A stretch of 64,000 nt of DNA from Streptomyces sp. NBC_01445 (GCF_035918235.1 NZ_CP109485.1:4278001-4342000); one strand, 5' to 3'. Positions 34,772 to 44,188 are shown, counted from the first letter of the stretch. Program-made: numbers and translations. Notes: generated from the letters alone by a model not told the origin.

Positions 34772-37441
34772 GTGACCCGATCCCGCCGATCCCCCGCCCG
34801 CCTCACCGTCCTCCTCGCGCTCGCGGTGCTCGGCGCCTCACCGGGCGCGGCCCTGGCGACGCCCGGCCCCGGCCCGGCACCCGCCGCACCTGCCCCCGTG
34901 CCTACGGGCTCCCCCTCCGAGGCCTCCGAAGCCTGCACCGGCGACCCCGCCTGGGCCCCGGCCACCACCCGCATCGACCCCGCGAACACGTATCACGCGT
35001 ACACCGGCAACGGATATCTCGGCGTGCGTGTCCCGCCGTCCGGCGCGGACTACGCCGAGCCCGGCGACAAGACCGGCTGGCCGCTCTACACGCCGCGCTA
35101 CGACGGGGCGTTCGCGAGCGGGCTCTACGCGCGCGGCCCCGAGAACACGGCGCACCGCGAGGCCGTCGCCGCCCTGCCGAACTGGACGGCGCTCGACCTG
35201 ACGGTGGGCGACGAGACGTACGGCCCGACGAGCCGGATCTCGCACTACCGGCAGACCCTCAGCCTGCGCTGCGGATTCGTCCGTACGTCGCTGACCTGGA
35301 CGCACAAGGACGGCCGGCGCACCGATCTGACGTACGACGTGCTGACCGACCGCTCCCACGCGCACATCGGAGCGGTACGGCTGCGCGTCACGCCGCACTG
35401 GAGCGGCGAGGCGACCGTCACCGACCGGATCGACGGGCGGGGCGCGCGCCGGATCGCGCCCACCGGCGGCGGCCCCGCGGGCAAGCGCACGATGGCGGTG
35501 GGCTTCCGCACGGACGGCACCCGCCAGGACGGCGTCGTCGCCTCCACCCTGCGCGCCCCCGGCCGCACGCACACGGCGGGCCACACCGACACGTTGACGA
35601 ACCATCAGTCCGCCACGTTCTCCGTCGACACCGGCCGCACGTACACGGTCACCAAGTACGTCGGCGTGGACACGGCGCTCACCTCTCGCACCCCGCACGG
35701 CTCGGCCGTCGGGGCCTCCCAGCAGGCTGCCGCGGCCGGATGGGACGAGCTGTTCCGCGAACACACCGCGGCCTGGCGGAAGTTGTGGACGTCGGACATC
35801 GAGGTGCCGGACCGGCCCGAGATCCAGCAGCAGGTGCGGGCCGCGCGGTACGGGCTCCTCACGGCGGTGCGCGCCGGCGGCCGCGACAGCATCGCGCCCT
35901 CCGGGCTCACCAGCGACGCCTACGCGGGCATGATCTTCTGGGACGCCGAGACGTGGATGTTCCCCGCGCTGCTCTCGGACCGGCCCGACCTGGCGCGCCC
36001 CGTCCTCGAATACCGCTACCGCACGCGCGAGGCGGCCGCCGACAACGCCCGCAAGACGTCTGTCAAGGGCCTCATGTACCCGTGGACCAGCGCGAGCCGC
36101 GGCGCCCTGTGGACGGAGTGCCAGAGCTGGTACCCGCCGCACTGCGTCACCCAGAACCACCTCCAGGGCGACATCGCGCTCGCCGCCTGGCAGTACTACC
36201 TGGCGACGGGCGACCGCGCCTGGCTGCGCTCGCACGGCTGGCCGCTCCTCAAGGGCCTTGCGGAGTACTGGACTTCACGTGTCACGAAGAACGCCGACGG
36301 CTCGTACTCCATCAAGGACGTCGCGGGCCCCGACGAGTACAGCAACGGCGTCGACGACGGGGTCTACACGAACGCCGTCGCGGCCACGGCCCTGCGCTCG
36401 GCCGCCCGCGCCGCCCGGCTCGTGGGTGCCGCGCCCCCGGCCGCGTGGGCGACCATCGCCGACGGGCTCCGCATCCCGTACGACCCGAAGCGCAAGATCT
36501 TCCTCCAGTACGAGGGCTACAACAGCTCGACGATCAAGCAGGCCGACGCGGTCCTGCTGCTGTACCCGCTGGACTGGAAGCCGATGCCGAAGGGCGCGGC
36601 GGCGGCGACCCTCGACTACTACGTCGCGCACACCGACCCGGACGGGCCCGCGATGACGGACTCCGTGCACGCGGTGGCCGCCGCGTCGATCGGGGAGCCG
36701 GGCTGTGCCACGTACACGTTCCTGCGGCGCGCCTCGAAGCCGTTCTTCCGAGAGCCGTTCGGGCTGTTCTCGGAGGCGCGCGGCACGAAGGCGGGGTCCA
36801 GTGACCCGCTTGCGGGCACGCCCGCACAGGACTTCCTGACCGGGAAGGGCGGCTTCCTCCAGGTGTTCACGCACGGCCTGACCGGCCTGCGCCTCGAGGA
36901 GGACGCCCTGCGCCTCGACCCGTCGCTGCCCCCGCAGCTCGGCAGGGGCGTGACGCTGCGCGGGCTGGCCTGGCGCGGACGGACGTACGACATCGCGATC
37001 GGGCCGGAGCGTACGACGGTCAGGCTGACCGCGGGCCAGCCGTTCCCCGTCGTCACACCCACCGGACGCGCCACGGTCGACCGCGGCGGGCTCGTCCTGC
37101 GCACCCGGCGCCCCGACCTCGAACCCACCTCCGACCTGGCCCGCTGCCGCACCGCGACGGCGACGTCCGAGGAGCCGGGCCTGTACGCGGAGGCGGCGGT
37201 GGACGGCAACCCGGTCACCGCCTGGCAGCCGGTGACCGCTCACGACGCCCTCACGGTCGACCTCGGCCGGACGGGGAAGGTCTCCGGCGTCGACGTGACG
37301 GGCACGCGCGCGTACGCGGTGACGACGTCGGTCGACGGAGCGGCGTGGCGGGCCTTCGCGCCGGGGCGGACGGCGCGGTTCGTACGGGTCACCGAGGAGG
37401 GCGAAAAGCCCGAACCCGTGAAGGAGTTGCGGGTGAGGTAG
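34772..37441 (+). CDS. Secreted glycoside hydrolase family 65 protein with C-terminal discoidin-like domain
   Basis: 889 residues from GTG 34772, chosen because it opens directly into a Sec signal peptide (MTRSRRSPAR, a hydrophobic core, then cleavage near residue 30). The frame extends 20 codons upstream. The GH65 N-terminal beta-sandwich and (alpha/alpha)6 barrel follow. The general acid is Glu 522 in GPDEYSNGVDDGVYTN. Intracellular GH65 members are phosphorylases of trehalose, maltose or kojibiose. Secreted ones are usually acid trehalase-like or glucosylglycerol or galactosyl-hydroxylysine hydrolases. The last 110 residues look like an F5/8 (discoidin) carbohydrate-binding fold (ATSEEPGLYAEAAVDGNPVT). 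The exact substrate cannot be read from the sequence. Confidence 0.85.
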   Translation: MTRSRRSPARLTVLLALAVLGASPGAALATPGPGPAPAAPAPVPTGSPSEASEACTGDPAWAPATTRIDPANTYHAYTGNGYLGVRVPPSGADYAEPGDKTGWPLYTPRYDGAFASGLYARGPENTAHREAVAALPNWTALDLTVGDETYGPTSRISHYRQTLSLRCGFVRTSLTWTHKDGRRTDLTYDVLTDRSHAHIGAVRLRVTPHWSGEATVTDRIDGRGARRIAPTGGGPAGKRTMAVGFRTDGTRQDGVVASTLRAPGRTHTAGHTDTLTNHQSATFSVDTGRTYTVTKYVGVDTALTSRTPHGSAVGASQQAAAAGWDELFREHTAAWRKLWTSDIEVPDRPEIQQQVRAARYGLLTAVRAGGRDSIAPSGLTSDAYAGMIFWDAETWMFPALLSDRPDLARPVLEYRYRTREAAADNARKTSVKGLMYPWTSASRGALWTECQSWYPPHCVTQNHLQGDIALAAWQYYLATGDRAWLRSHGWPLLKGLAEYWTSRVTKNADGSYSIKDVAGPDEYSNGVDDGVYTNAVAATALRSAARAARLVGAAPPAAWATIADGLRIPYDPKRKIFLQYEGYNSSTIKQADAVLLLYPLDWKPMPKGAAAATLDYYVAHTDPDGPAMTDSVHAVAAASIGEPGCATYTFLRRASKPFFREPFGLFSEARGTKAGSSDPLAGTPAQDFLTGKGGFLQVFTHGLTGLRLEEDALRLDPSLPPQLGRGVTLRGLAWRGRTYDIAIGPERTTVRLTAGQPFPVVTPTGRATVDRGGLVLRTRRPDLEPTSDLARCRTATATSEEPGLYAEAAVDGNPVTAWQPVTAHDALTVDLGRTGKVSGVDVTGTRAYAVTTSVDGAAWRAFAPGRTARFVRVTEEGEKPEPVKELRVR

Positions 37442-37467
37442 GGCCCTGCCGCCGACCGGCAGGGCCC
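37441..37467 (+). terminator. Terminator of the GH65 gene
   Basis: 11-bp perfect arms (37441-37451 and 37457-37467) with a 5-nt loop. It begins on the last base of the GH65 stop codon and sits between convergent genes. Confidence 0.75.
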
Positions 37468-37523
37468 CAGGCCGCCGGGCGCCGTGCGCGGCCCCACACC
37501 GCGCAACGACACCCGGCGGCCGG

Positions 37524-38951
37524 TCAGTTGGCCTCGGCCGGTACGGCGGCCAGGGAGCGGGACCGCACCACGAGTTGGGCGACCGCCGTCACCACCAGGT
37601 TCGGGGCGAGCGCGATGAGCCCGGTGTCGACCGTGCCGACGTCCACGCTCCCGAAGGTGAGCCAGATCAGGACGCCGACGCCGGTCAGGATGCCGAGCAG
37701 TGCGGGCACGGCATCCAGACGCACCTTCTTCGCCAGCCCCATGACGATCGCCGGGGCGAGCTGGGTGAGGCCTCCGTAGGTGAGCAGCAGCAGGTCGGAC
37801 AGGAGTCCGGGCCTGGTCAGGCCGAGCACCAGGGCGAGCGCGGCGGCCGCGACCACGCAGAGGTGGTTGGTGCGCAGCTGCGTACGTTCGTTGCGCGCGC
37901 TCAGCAGATTGCGGGACAGCAGGCTGGAGATGCCCACGACGATGGCCGCCGAGGGGACCATGGCGGCCGAGGCCGCGGCGACCGCGACGACGCCGACGAG
38001 CCAGCCGGGCAGGGTCTGGCCGGCGAGGGTGAGGGCGACGGAGTTCGCGGGCGATCCCGGCTTCACCAGCAGGATTCCGGCGAAGCCGACGATCACCGGG
38101 ATACCGAGGGCTATCTGGTAGAGCGGCAGCCAGACCGCGTTCTTGCGCAGGGCACGCCCGCTGCCGGCGGCCAGGACCGGCGGCCACAGATGGGCCATGG
38201 TGCCGAGTCCGCCGCCGATGCCGGAGATGATGACGGCCGTGACGAAGAAGGTGGCGTCATAGCCTTCCTGATTGAGCGTCAGGAGCTGTGGGTGGCTGTC
38301 CCGTACGGTCTCGAAGAGGCCGCCGATGCCCCCCTTCACGGAGACCGTGACGCCGATGAACAGGACCACGAGCCCGATGATCATCAGCGCGTCCTTGAGG
38401 TAGGCGACGCGGGCGATGCCGCGGATGCCGGACCACAGGACGAAGCCGACGGTGAGGACGGTCGCCAGAACCATGCTGAGGTTGCCGCCGGTGCGGCTGC
38501 CGGTGGCGAGCTGGACGATCATGCCGAGCCCGGTGATCTGGAGCTGGAGGTACGGCAGCAGGAAGACCGCTCCGACGACGGCGACGACCTTGCCGAGCAG
38601 GGGGCTGCGGTAGCGGTCGGTGAAGAAGTCCGCCTGCGTCAAGTAGCCGCCCCTGCGCCCGAGTTCACGCATGCGGGGCGCGGTGAAGTACTGGAGGACG
38701 AAGTTGATCGCGAGGTAGCACAGGGCGAAGGCCGCGGCGACACCCCCGCCGAAGGCGATGCCCGCGAGGCCGAGGAAGCTGAAGGTGGTGAAGGCCTCGC
38801 CCGCCTGGAGGAACCAGGTGGTGAAGGTGGAGAACTTGCGTTTCCCCACGGTCCATTCGCCGAGTTCCCCGCCGCGCGGTCTGCGCCCGCTCACGCCGAC
38901 GACGGCGATGGAGACCATGCCGATGAGAGTGATGGCCATGGTGGTGTTCAT
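37524..38951 (-). CDS. Sodium:solute symporter (SSS family)
   Basis: 475 residues with about 13 membrane helices. The ATG 38951 opens into a helix (MNTTMAITLIGMVSIAVVGV), and the conserved SSS segments SFLGLAGIAFGGGVAAAFA and GYLTQADFFTDRY-like are present. It overlaps the preceding DUF3311 gene by 4 bp, the usual SSS/DUF3311 pairing found for monocarboxylate or panthothenate-like transporters. The amidase two genes upstream suggests an amide or its carboxylate product as substrate (inference). Confidence 0.9.
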   Translation of the reverse strand: MNTTMAITLIGMVSIAVVGVSGRRPRGGELGEWTVGKRKFSTFTTWFLQAGEAFTTFSFLGLAGIAFGGGVAAAFALCYLAINFVLQYFTAPRMRELGRRGGYLTQADFFTDRYRSPLLGKVVAVVGAVFLLPYLQLQITGLGMIVQLATGSRTGGNLSMVLATVLTVGFVLWSGIRGIARVAYLKDALMIIGLVVLFIGVTVSVKGGIGGLFETVRDSHPQLLTLNQEGYDATFFVTAVIISGIGGGLGTMAHLWPPVLAAGSGRALRKNAVWLPLYQIALGIPVIVGFAGILLVKPGSPANSVALTLAGQTLPGWLVGVVAVAAASAAMVPSAAIVVGISSLLSRNLLSARNERTQLRTNHLCVVAAAALALVLGLTRPGLLSDLLLLTYGGLTQLAPAIVMGLAKKVRLDAVPALLGILTGVGVLIWLTFGSVDVGTVDTGLIALAPNLVVTAVAQLVVRSRSLAAVPAEAN

Positions 38952-39178
38952 GCGGCGGCCTCCTCGGCCTCGTCGCGGTCGGCGCGTTCGTCGTCGGTGT
39001 GCGCGAAGTGCTCGACGAGGGCGAGCGAGGCCGTCGTACCGGCCGTCCACAGCAGACACCAGGCGAGGACGGACGGGATGCCGAACCAGAGGTACGGGCC
39101 ATTGACGAAGGGCAGGAACGGCGTGCTGAGGAAAGCCAGTACGGGCACGAAGGCCCAGATCACGTGCGGTTTTCTCAT
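38948..39178 (-). CDS. DUF3311 small membrane protein
   Basis: 76 residues with two membrane helices and an acidic, Arg/Ala-rich C-terminus. DUF3311 proteins are nearly always encoded just before an SSS symporter, as here (4-bp overlap), and probably act as a small partner subunit. It starts 30 bp after the amidase stop. Confidence 0.88.
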   Translation of the reverse strand: MRKPHVIWAFVPVLAFLSTPFLPFVNGPYLWFGIPSVLAWCLLWTAGTTASLALVEHFAHTDDERADRDEAEEAAA

Positions 39179-39208
39179 CAGGGCTCCATACGGCTGCGGA
39201 GGGTACGG

Positions 39209-40660
39209 CTACGGGAGGGAGGGCCGGCGGCGTCCGTGTCCGGTGGCGGCCTCGTAGGCGGCGCCGACCTCGAGCACGGTCCGCTCGGCGCGGGGCGGGC
39301 CGACGATCTGAAGGCCGACGGGGAGCCCGGCAGCCGAGAAGCCGGCCGGTACGGAGAGGGCGGGTGCGCCCAGGACCGAGATGAAGTACGCCGAGCGCAT
39401 CCAGTCGAGATAGGTGTGCTGCGACTGCCCGTCGATGACGGTCGGGTACTCCGCCTCGACGTCGAAGGGGGTGACCTGGCTGACGGGCGCGACCAGGACG
39501 TCGTAGCGCTCGAAGAAGCCGACGGCCGCGAGGTGGATGCGGGCGTGCTCGGCGGTGGCGCGGGCGAGGTCGGCGCCGGTCAGGCGCCGCCCCTCCTCGA
39601 TGTTCCAGACGAGGCTGTCCTTGAGGGAGGCTCGGTCGCTGTCGAGGAGCGCGCCGAGGCCCTGGTTGAACTCCTGGGCCCGCAGCGTGCGGAAGACGTC
39701 CTCGGCGCCGTCCAGGTCGGGGCAGTCCTCGGTGACGACGCAGCCGAGGTCCTCGAAGACCTTGGCCTGCCGCTCGAAGACGTCGCGCACGTCGCGGTCG
39801 ACGGCGACCCGCCCGCCGAGGTCGGGCGCGAACGCCACGCGCAGCCCGGCCGCGTCCCGCCCGAGCGGCGCGCGGAAGACGGCGCCCGGCCCCTCCAGGG
39901 AGATCGGGACGCGCGGGTCGGGCCCCGCCATGACGGACAGCAGCAGCGCGGTGTCGGCGACGGTGCGCCCCATGGGCCCGGCGACGGCGAGGGTCTCCCA
40001 CAGGTTGCCGGCCGGGTGCGAGGGGACGCGGCCGGGGGTGGGGCGCAGGCCGACGACGTTGCAGAACGACGCCGGGTTGCGCAGGGAGCCGCCCATGTCG
40101 CTGCCGTCGGCCAGCGGCTGGAACCCGGCGGCCAGCGCGGCCGCGGCCCCGCCGCTGCTGCCGCCCGCCGACCGCTTCGTGTCGTACGGGTTCCTGGTCG
40201 CACCGAACACGGGGTTGAACGTGTGCGAACCGGCCGCGAACTCAGGGACGTTGGTCTTCCCGATGCGGATGGCGCCCGCGTCCTGGACGCGCCGCACGAG
40301 CAGCTCGTCCTCGTCGGGGACGTGGTCGGCGAAGAGGGGCGAGCCGTGCGTGGTGCGCATGCCGCGGGTGAGGTGGGTGTCCTTGAACGCGATGGGCAGG
40401 CCGTGCAGCGGCCCGAGCTCCTCGCCGCGCGCCTGACGCTCGTCGGCGGCGGCGGCCGCGGCGAGAGCGCCCTCGGGGTCGAGGGTGACGATCGCGTTGA
40501 CGGCGGGGTTGAGGCGTTCGATGCGGTCGAGGTGGGCCCGGACGACCTCACGGGCCGACAGCTCACCACGACGGACACGCGCCGCGAGGTCGACGGCGTC
40601 GAGGGCGCAGAGTTCGTCCGGGACGGGAGCGGAGTCGGCGGGGCCGGTGGAAGCGGGCAT
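39209..40660 (-). CDS. Amidase (amidase signature family)
   Basis: 483 residues with the complete Ser-cisSer-Lys triad. Lys 93 is in GLPIAFKD, the cis-Ser is in GGSSGG (about 166-171), and the nucleophile Ser 192 is in GSDMGGSLRNPA. It hydrolyses an amide to a carboxylate and ammonia; enzymes of this class act on indoleacetamide, aryl or aliphatic amides or allophanate. It is the first gene of an operon with DUF3311 and SSS symporter genes, so uptake and hydrolysis of one substrate are probably linked. The upstream gap carries repeated ACTGA/TCAGT motifs. Confidence 0.9.
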   Translation of the reverse strand: MPASTGPADSAPVPDELCALDAVDLAARVRRGELSAREVVRAHLDRIERLNPAVNAIVTLDPEGALAAAAAADERQARGEELGPLHGLPIAFKDTHLTRGMRTTHGSPLFADHVPDEDELLVRRVQDAGAIRIGKTNVPEFAAGSHTFNPVFGATRNPYDTKRSAGGSSGGAAAALAAGFQPLADGSDMGGSLRNPASFCNVVGLRPTPGRVPSHPAGNLWETLAVAGPMGRTVADTALLLSVMAGPDPRVPISLEGPGAVFRAPLGRDAAGLRVAFAPDLGGRVAVDRDVRDVFERQAKVFEDLGCVVTEDCPDLDGAEDVFRTLRAQEFNQGLGALLDSDRASLKDSLVWNIEEGRRLTGADLARATAEHARIHLAAVGFFERYDVLVAPVSQVTPFDVEAEYPTVIDGQSQHTYLDWMRSAYFISVLGAPALSVPAGFSAAGLPVGLQIVGPPRAERTVLEVGAAYEAATGHGRRRPSLP

Positions 40661-40743
40661 GGCAGTCCTAGGGCAGCGGGCGCGGGGGACGTCGCCGTGC
40701 TGGGCCGGACAGGTCCGGGGCAGCGGCGCGCGTGGTGCACCAC

Positions 40744-40767
40744 ACTGAAGCCACTGACCGTTTCAGT
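40744..40767. promoter_or_regulatory. ACTGA repeat cluster upstream of the amidase operon
   Basis: ACTGA occurs at 40744-40748 and 40753-40757, and its complement TCAGT at 40763-40767. The last two form a dyad with a 5-nt centre. The cluster lies 84-107 bp upstream of the amidase start. It is a candidate operator, possibly for the Lrp/AsnC protein encoded just upstream. Confidence 0.4.
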
Positions 40768-40840
40768 CAATACCTAAGACTCAATGCACTTTTAAGACGC
40801 CACTCCTTCACCCGTGAATATTTTGGTCGCGCTATGGACG

Positions 40841-41854
40841 TCAACTGGACGTCGGAAACTCCACGCCACTGCGCTTGAACGCGTCGACCACCAGATGCGA
40901 CTGCACGGCCTCCACATGCCGCACCCAGGGCGAGGCGGTCAGGAACTCGTACAGCGCGGCCTTCGACGGCTGCGTCACGTCGACCAGGAGCTGATGCTCA
41001 CCCATGACCACGGCCGCGTACCGCACGAGCGGCGACTCCACGAGCAGCCGCCCCACCTTCTCGACCTCGTCGGGGCGGGTCCTGATCCACAGGAGCGCCT
41101 CGACCGGGAGACCGAGCAGCGCGGGCTCGACGGCGGCCCGGATGCTCACGTGCCCGTCGCGGGTGAGCGTCTCGACGCGGCGGCGGGCGGTCGCCACGGA
41201 GACCCCGGCGACGGCGGCCAGGTCCTCGTGCGTACGCCGCCCGTCCTCGGCGAGCGCCCCCAGGATCGCGTGCTCCTCGGGCCCGACCTCGACCTCCGGG
41301 AGCCCGATCTCGTCGACGATGCCCGACGGCCCGCCGAGGGCCTCGATCTCCCCGGCGCCGAGGATCCCCGGCGACCACTCGTGCACGGTCCTGAAGTACC
41401 GCAGCACCGGCGACACGCTCTGCGAGACGAGACCCGGCAGCGCGGGCACCTCGTCGAGCATCAGCGGCCCCAACTGCCCCTGAGGAAACTGAAGTTCGGC
41501 CACACAGTCGACGGGTCCGGCAAGTGCGTACGAGAAGATGCAGTCAGCGCGCCGGGCCGCCGCCACGGCCGCGTCCCGCACCGATCCCGGCCGGCACGTC
41601 ATCCGCAGAATCACGGTCTCGCCCCGCACGACGAGCCCCCGCACGGCCACGTCCCCGCTCTCCAGCAACCGCAGCCCCCGCCGCGCCACCTTCCGCTCGG
41701 GCTCCCCGATCGCGGCCGCGATCCGCCGCCACGACGCCCGCCCATCGATCTGAAGGGCGGCAACGATGCGCCGGTCGAGGGGGTCAAGGGGGGCGGGGGC
41801 GTTCGCGGCTGCGGTCGGAGTGGCCGGTACTGGGTGCGTCACAGGACTGACCAT
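40841..41854 (-). CDS. Double-length Lrp/AsnC-family transcriptional regulator
   Basis: 337 residues, about twice the usual AsnC length, because the unit is duplicated. The first winged helix is near 22-75 (LDPLDRRIVAALQIDGRA), with a degenerate effector domain. The second helix-turn-helix is near 190-245 (HEDLAAVAGVSVATARRRVE), with an AsnC ligand-binding domain at the end. Such pseudo-dimeric AsnC proteins are common in actinobacteria. The ATG 41854 has no visible ribosome site, so translation may be leaderless or coupled. It lies 180 bp upstream of the amidase operon and 61 bp after the SNF2 gene, all on the minus strand. Confidence 0.87.
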   Translation of the reverse strand: MVSPVTHPVPATPTAAANAPAPLDPLDRRIVAALQIDGRASWRRIAAAIGEPERKVARRGLRLLESGDVAVRGLVVRGETVILRMTCRPGSVRDAAVAAARRADCIFSYALAGPVDCVAELQFPQGQLGPLMLDEVPALPGLVSQSVSPVLRYFRTVHEWSPGILGAGEIEALGGPSGIVDEIGLPEVEVGPEEHAILGALAEDGRRTHEDLAAVAGVSVATARRRVETLTRDGHVSIRAAVEPALLGLPVEALLWIRTRPDEVEKVGRLLVESPLVRYAAVVMGEHQLLVDVTQPSKAALYEFLTASPWVRHVEAVQSHLVVDAFKRSGVEFPTSS

Positions 41855-41915
41855 AACGAGCGGGGGTGGTGGGGTGGGCCGGGGCCGTGTGGCGAACCGG
41901 AACCGTGCCTCGCCC

Positions 41916-44090
41916 TTACGCGCCCATGGCGAGCCGAGCCTGCTCGTCCTCCACGATCCGGCGGGCCAGCGACGTATCGGAGACGTCCACGGCGTCGGGG
42001 GTCGCCTCGGCCGTCGCGCTACGGCGCGCGTAGGCGTCGAAGAGCCGGGACTTGTTCTCAAGGAGCTTCACCATGCGCTCGTCCACGCCCCCTGTGGCGA
42101 GCAGCCGGTGGACCTGGACCGAGCGCACCTGCCCCATGCGATGGGCGCGCGCCACGGCCTGGTGCTCGACGGTCGGCTTGACCTGGGGCTCGCAGATGAT
42201 CACGACGGTCGCGGCCTGCATGTTGAGCCCCACGCCCCCGGCCTCGATCTGCGCCAGGAGCACCGCGTGACCGGACACGGCGGCGAACTCGTCGACGAGC
42301 TGCTGCCTGCGCGCGGGCGGCACGCTCCCCGAGATCGGGCCGAACAGGGCAGCGCCGTCGAGCGCGTCCTTCACCACGGTGAGAACGTCACGGAAGGTGG
42401 AGAACACCACGACCTTCAGCCCGTTCTCCGCCGCGTCCTCGACGATCTCGCGCAGCCGGTTCAGCTTCGCCGACGACTCGGGCCGCGCGTAGGCCGCACG
42501 GCGCATCGCCATGAAGTTCCCGGCCCGGACCGCCTCCCGATAGGCCTCCTCGTCCGACGCGCTCAACTCCTCCCATTCGTCGGTGTGTTGGAGCGCCGGG
42601 AGTTCGGTCAGTACGTCCTGCTGGTTGCGGCGGAGATAGACGGGGGCGACGGCCTTGCGGAAGGCCTTCGAGCCGGCCACTGCGTCGCGGTCGCCGACGA
42701 CGTCGGCCAGATCGGGCCGGAGGATCTGCACGAGGTTGCGGAACTCGGCGACGCGGTTCTCCATCGGCGTACCGCTCATGAAGAGCACGCGTTCGCAGCG
42801 CTCGGCCCACTCGGCGACGGTGCGGGAGCGGCGGGTCTGCGGATTCTTCACGTAGTGCGCCTCGTCCACGACCAGCATGCCGAGCTCGCCGCCGCCTGGG
42901 ACGGGGAAGCGGCGCAGCGCGTCGAAGGTGGTCACACCGACACCGCCGCGGCCCTTCCAGTCGGCGTACGCGTCCTGCCGGTCGGGGCCGTGCAGGGGCA
43001 GGACGCGCAGCTTGCTGCGGGACTCGATCTCGCGCGTCCAGTTGATCAGCACGCTCGCCGGGCAGACGACCATGAAGTGGCTCCTGCCCTCGGCGGCGAG
43101 ATGCGCCAGGGCGGCGATGGCCTGGATGGTCTTGCCGAGCCCCATCTCGTCGCCGAGGAGCACCTTGCGCTGGGCGAGGGCGAACCGGGCGCCGAAGGCC
43201 TGGTAGCCGCGCAGCGACACCCGGCGCCGCGTGTCGTCGAGCGCCTGGCCGCGGACCCGTTCGGCGACCTCGTCGGGCAGGAACCCTTCGGAGGCGGCCG
43301 TGTCGGGGGCGTGCCCCGAGATCTCGGCAAGCAGGCTGTAGTACTCGGCGGACCGCAGCTCGAAGTCGACCCAGGCGGCCACGTCGTCCGAGGAACCGCG
43401 CAACAGGTCCACCGACGCCTGGGCGAGCAGCTCCGGGTGCCCGGCGCGCACCGCCTCCTCGGTCAGCTCGCGGATCTCCGCAACAGCCTCAAGTGCCCGC
43501 GCCCGCTTGGCCTTCCCGACCAGCAGCATCCGAAGCCGCCCGGCGGCCGGCCGAGCGTCGGCCAGCAACGGACCGAGCCGCTCGGCAAGAGCCGCTGCGG
43601 TCTCGACGGCACGCCGTGCCTCGGGCCCCGCCTCCACCAGAACATGCAGGGCGGTGACGAGTGCGGTGGTACGCGGCTCGGGCCGGTCCACATCGATGTG
43701 GACGGCGACGGTCTCCCGGACGGCATCGGAAATCTGCCGAGCGGCAGCGACCAACTGATTGGCGGTCTGTTCCCCCACGCCGGGAATCTGCCGCAACCGA
43801 TAGGTCCCGGCCTCAAGAACCTGAAGAACGGAGGACAGCCCGCTCCTCTCCACCTCCCCGAGCCTCAACCGCCCCTCGGTGACGTCCTTGAGCCGAGCAA
43901 CAGAAATAGCCCCCAAGGCCTGTGCGGCCTCGGCCTCATGAATCGGCTGCAAAGCGCCCCTGACGGCCTCAACGGCCCGGGCATGATCCCCGACAACTCC
44001 CCGCGCGGCCCCCTCCAGCCACACGCCCCCACCAACAACCCCCCGCTCCCGCCGCCCCATCCCAGCCCTTTCTCGCTCCCGTCCCGGCAT
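41916..44090 (-). CDS. SNF2-family DEAD/DEAH-box helicase-like ATPase
   Basis: 724 residues. The N-terminal third of about 250 residues contains a helix-hairpin-helix (RLRQIPGVGEQTANQLVAAA), a non-specific DNA-binding element. The C-terminal part is a SNF2/RapA-like double RecA core with motif I LGDEMGLGKT, motif II VVDEAHYVKN, motif III LFMSGTPMEN and motif VI AVARAHRMGQ. SNF2 ATPases translocate on double-stranded DNA and remodel protein-DNA complexes. The frame starts at ATG 44090; ATG 44060, ten codons on, has a better AGAAAGGG ribosome site. There are no partner genes nearby; the role is unknown. Confidence 0.88.
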   Translation of the reverse strand: MPGRERERAGMGRRERGVVGGGVWLEGAARGVVGDHARAVEAVRGALQPIHEAEAAQALGAISVARLKDVTEGRLRLGEVERSGLSSVLQVLEAGTYRLRQIPGVGEQTANQLVAAARQISDAVRETVAVHIDVDRPEPRTTALVTALHVLVEAGPEARRAVETAAALAERLGPLLADARPAAGRLRMLLVGKAKRARALEAVAEIRELTEEAVRAGHPELLAQASVDLLRGSSDDVAAWVDFELRSAEYYSLLAEISGHAPDTAASEGFLPDEVAERVRGQALDDTRRRVSLRGYQAFGARFALAQRKVLLGDEMGLGKTIQAIAALAHLAAEGRSHFMVVCPASVLINWTREIESRSKLRVLPLHGPDRQDAYADWKGRGGVGVTTFDALRRFPVPGGGELGMLVVDEAHYVKNPQTRRSRTVAEWAERCERVLFMSGTPMENRVAEFRNLVQILRPDLADVVGDRDAVAGSKAFRKAVAPVYLRRNQQDVLTELPALQHTDEWEELSASDEEAYREAVRAGNFMAMRRAAYARPESSAKLNRLREIVEDAAENGLKVVVFSTFRDVLTVVKDALDGAALFGPISGSVPPARRQQLVDEFAAVSGHAVLLAQIEAGGVGLNMQAATVVIICEPQVKPTVEHQAVARAHRMGQVRSVQVHRLLATGGVDERMVKLLENKSRLFDAYARRSATAEATPDAVDVSDTSLARRIVEDEQARLAMGA

Positions 44091-44135
44091 CCTGCCACCG
44101 CCGGCCCCACGGACAACGCCCGCCCGAACAACGAA

Positions 44136-44167
44136 CCAGGGCCCACCCCCGAAGAGGCGGACCCTGG
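44136..44167 (-). terminator. Terminator of ychF
   Basis: On the minus strand a stem of about 14 bp with three G-U pairs and a short UUC-type loop, 22 nt after the ychF stop. It separates ychF from the SNF2 gene. Confidence 0.65.
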
Positions 44168-44188
44168 ATGACCTGCGAGTGAGGCGGA

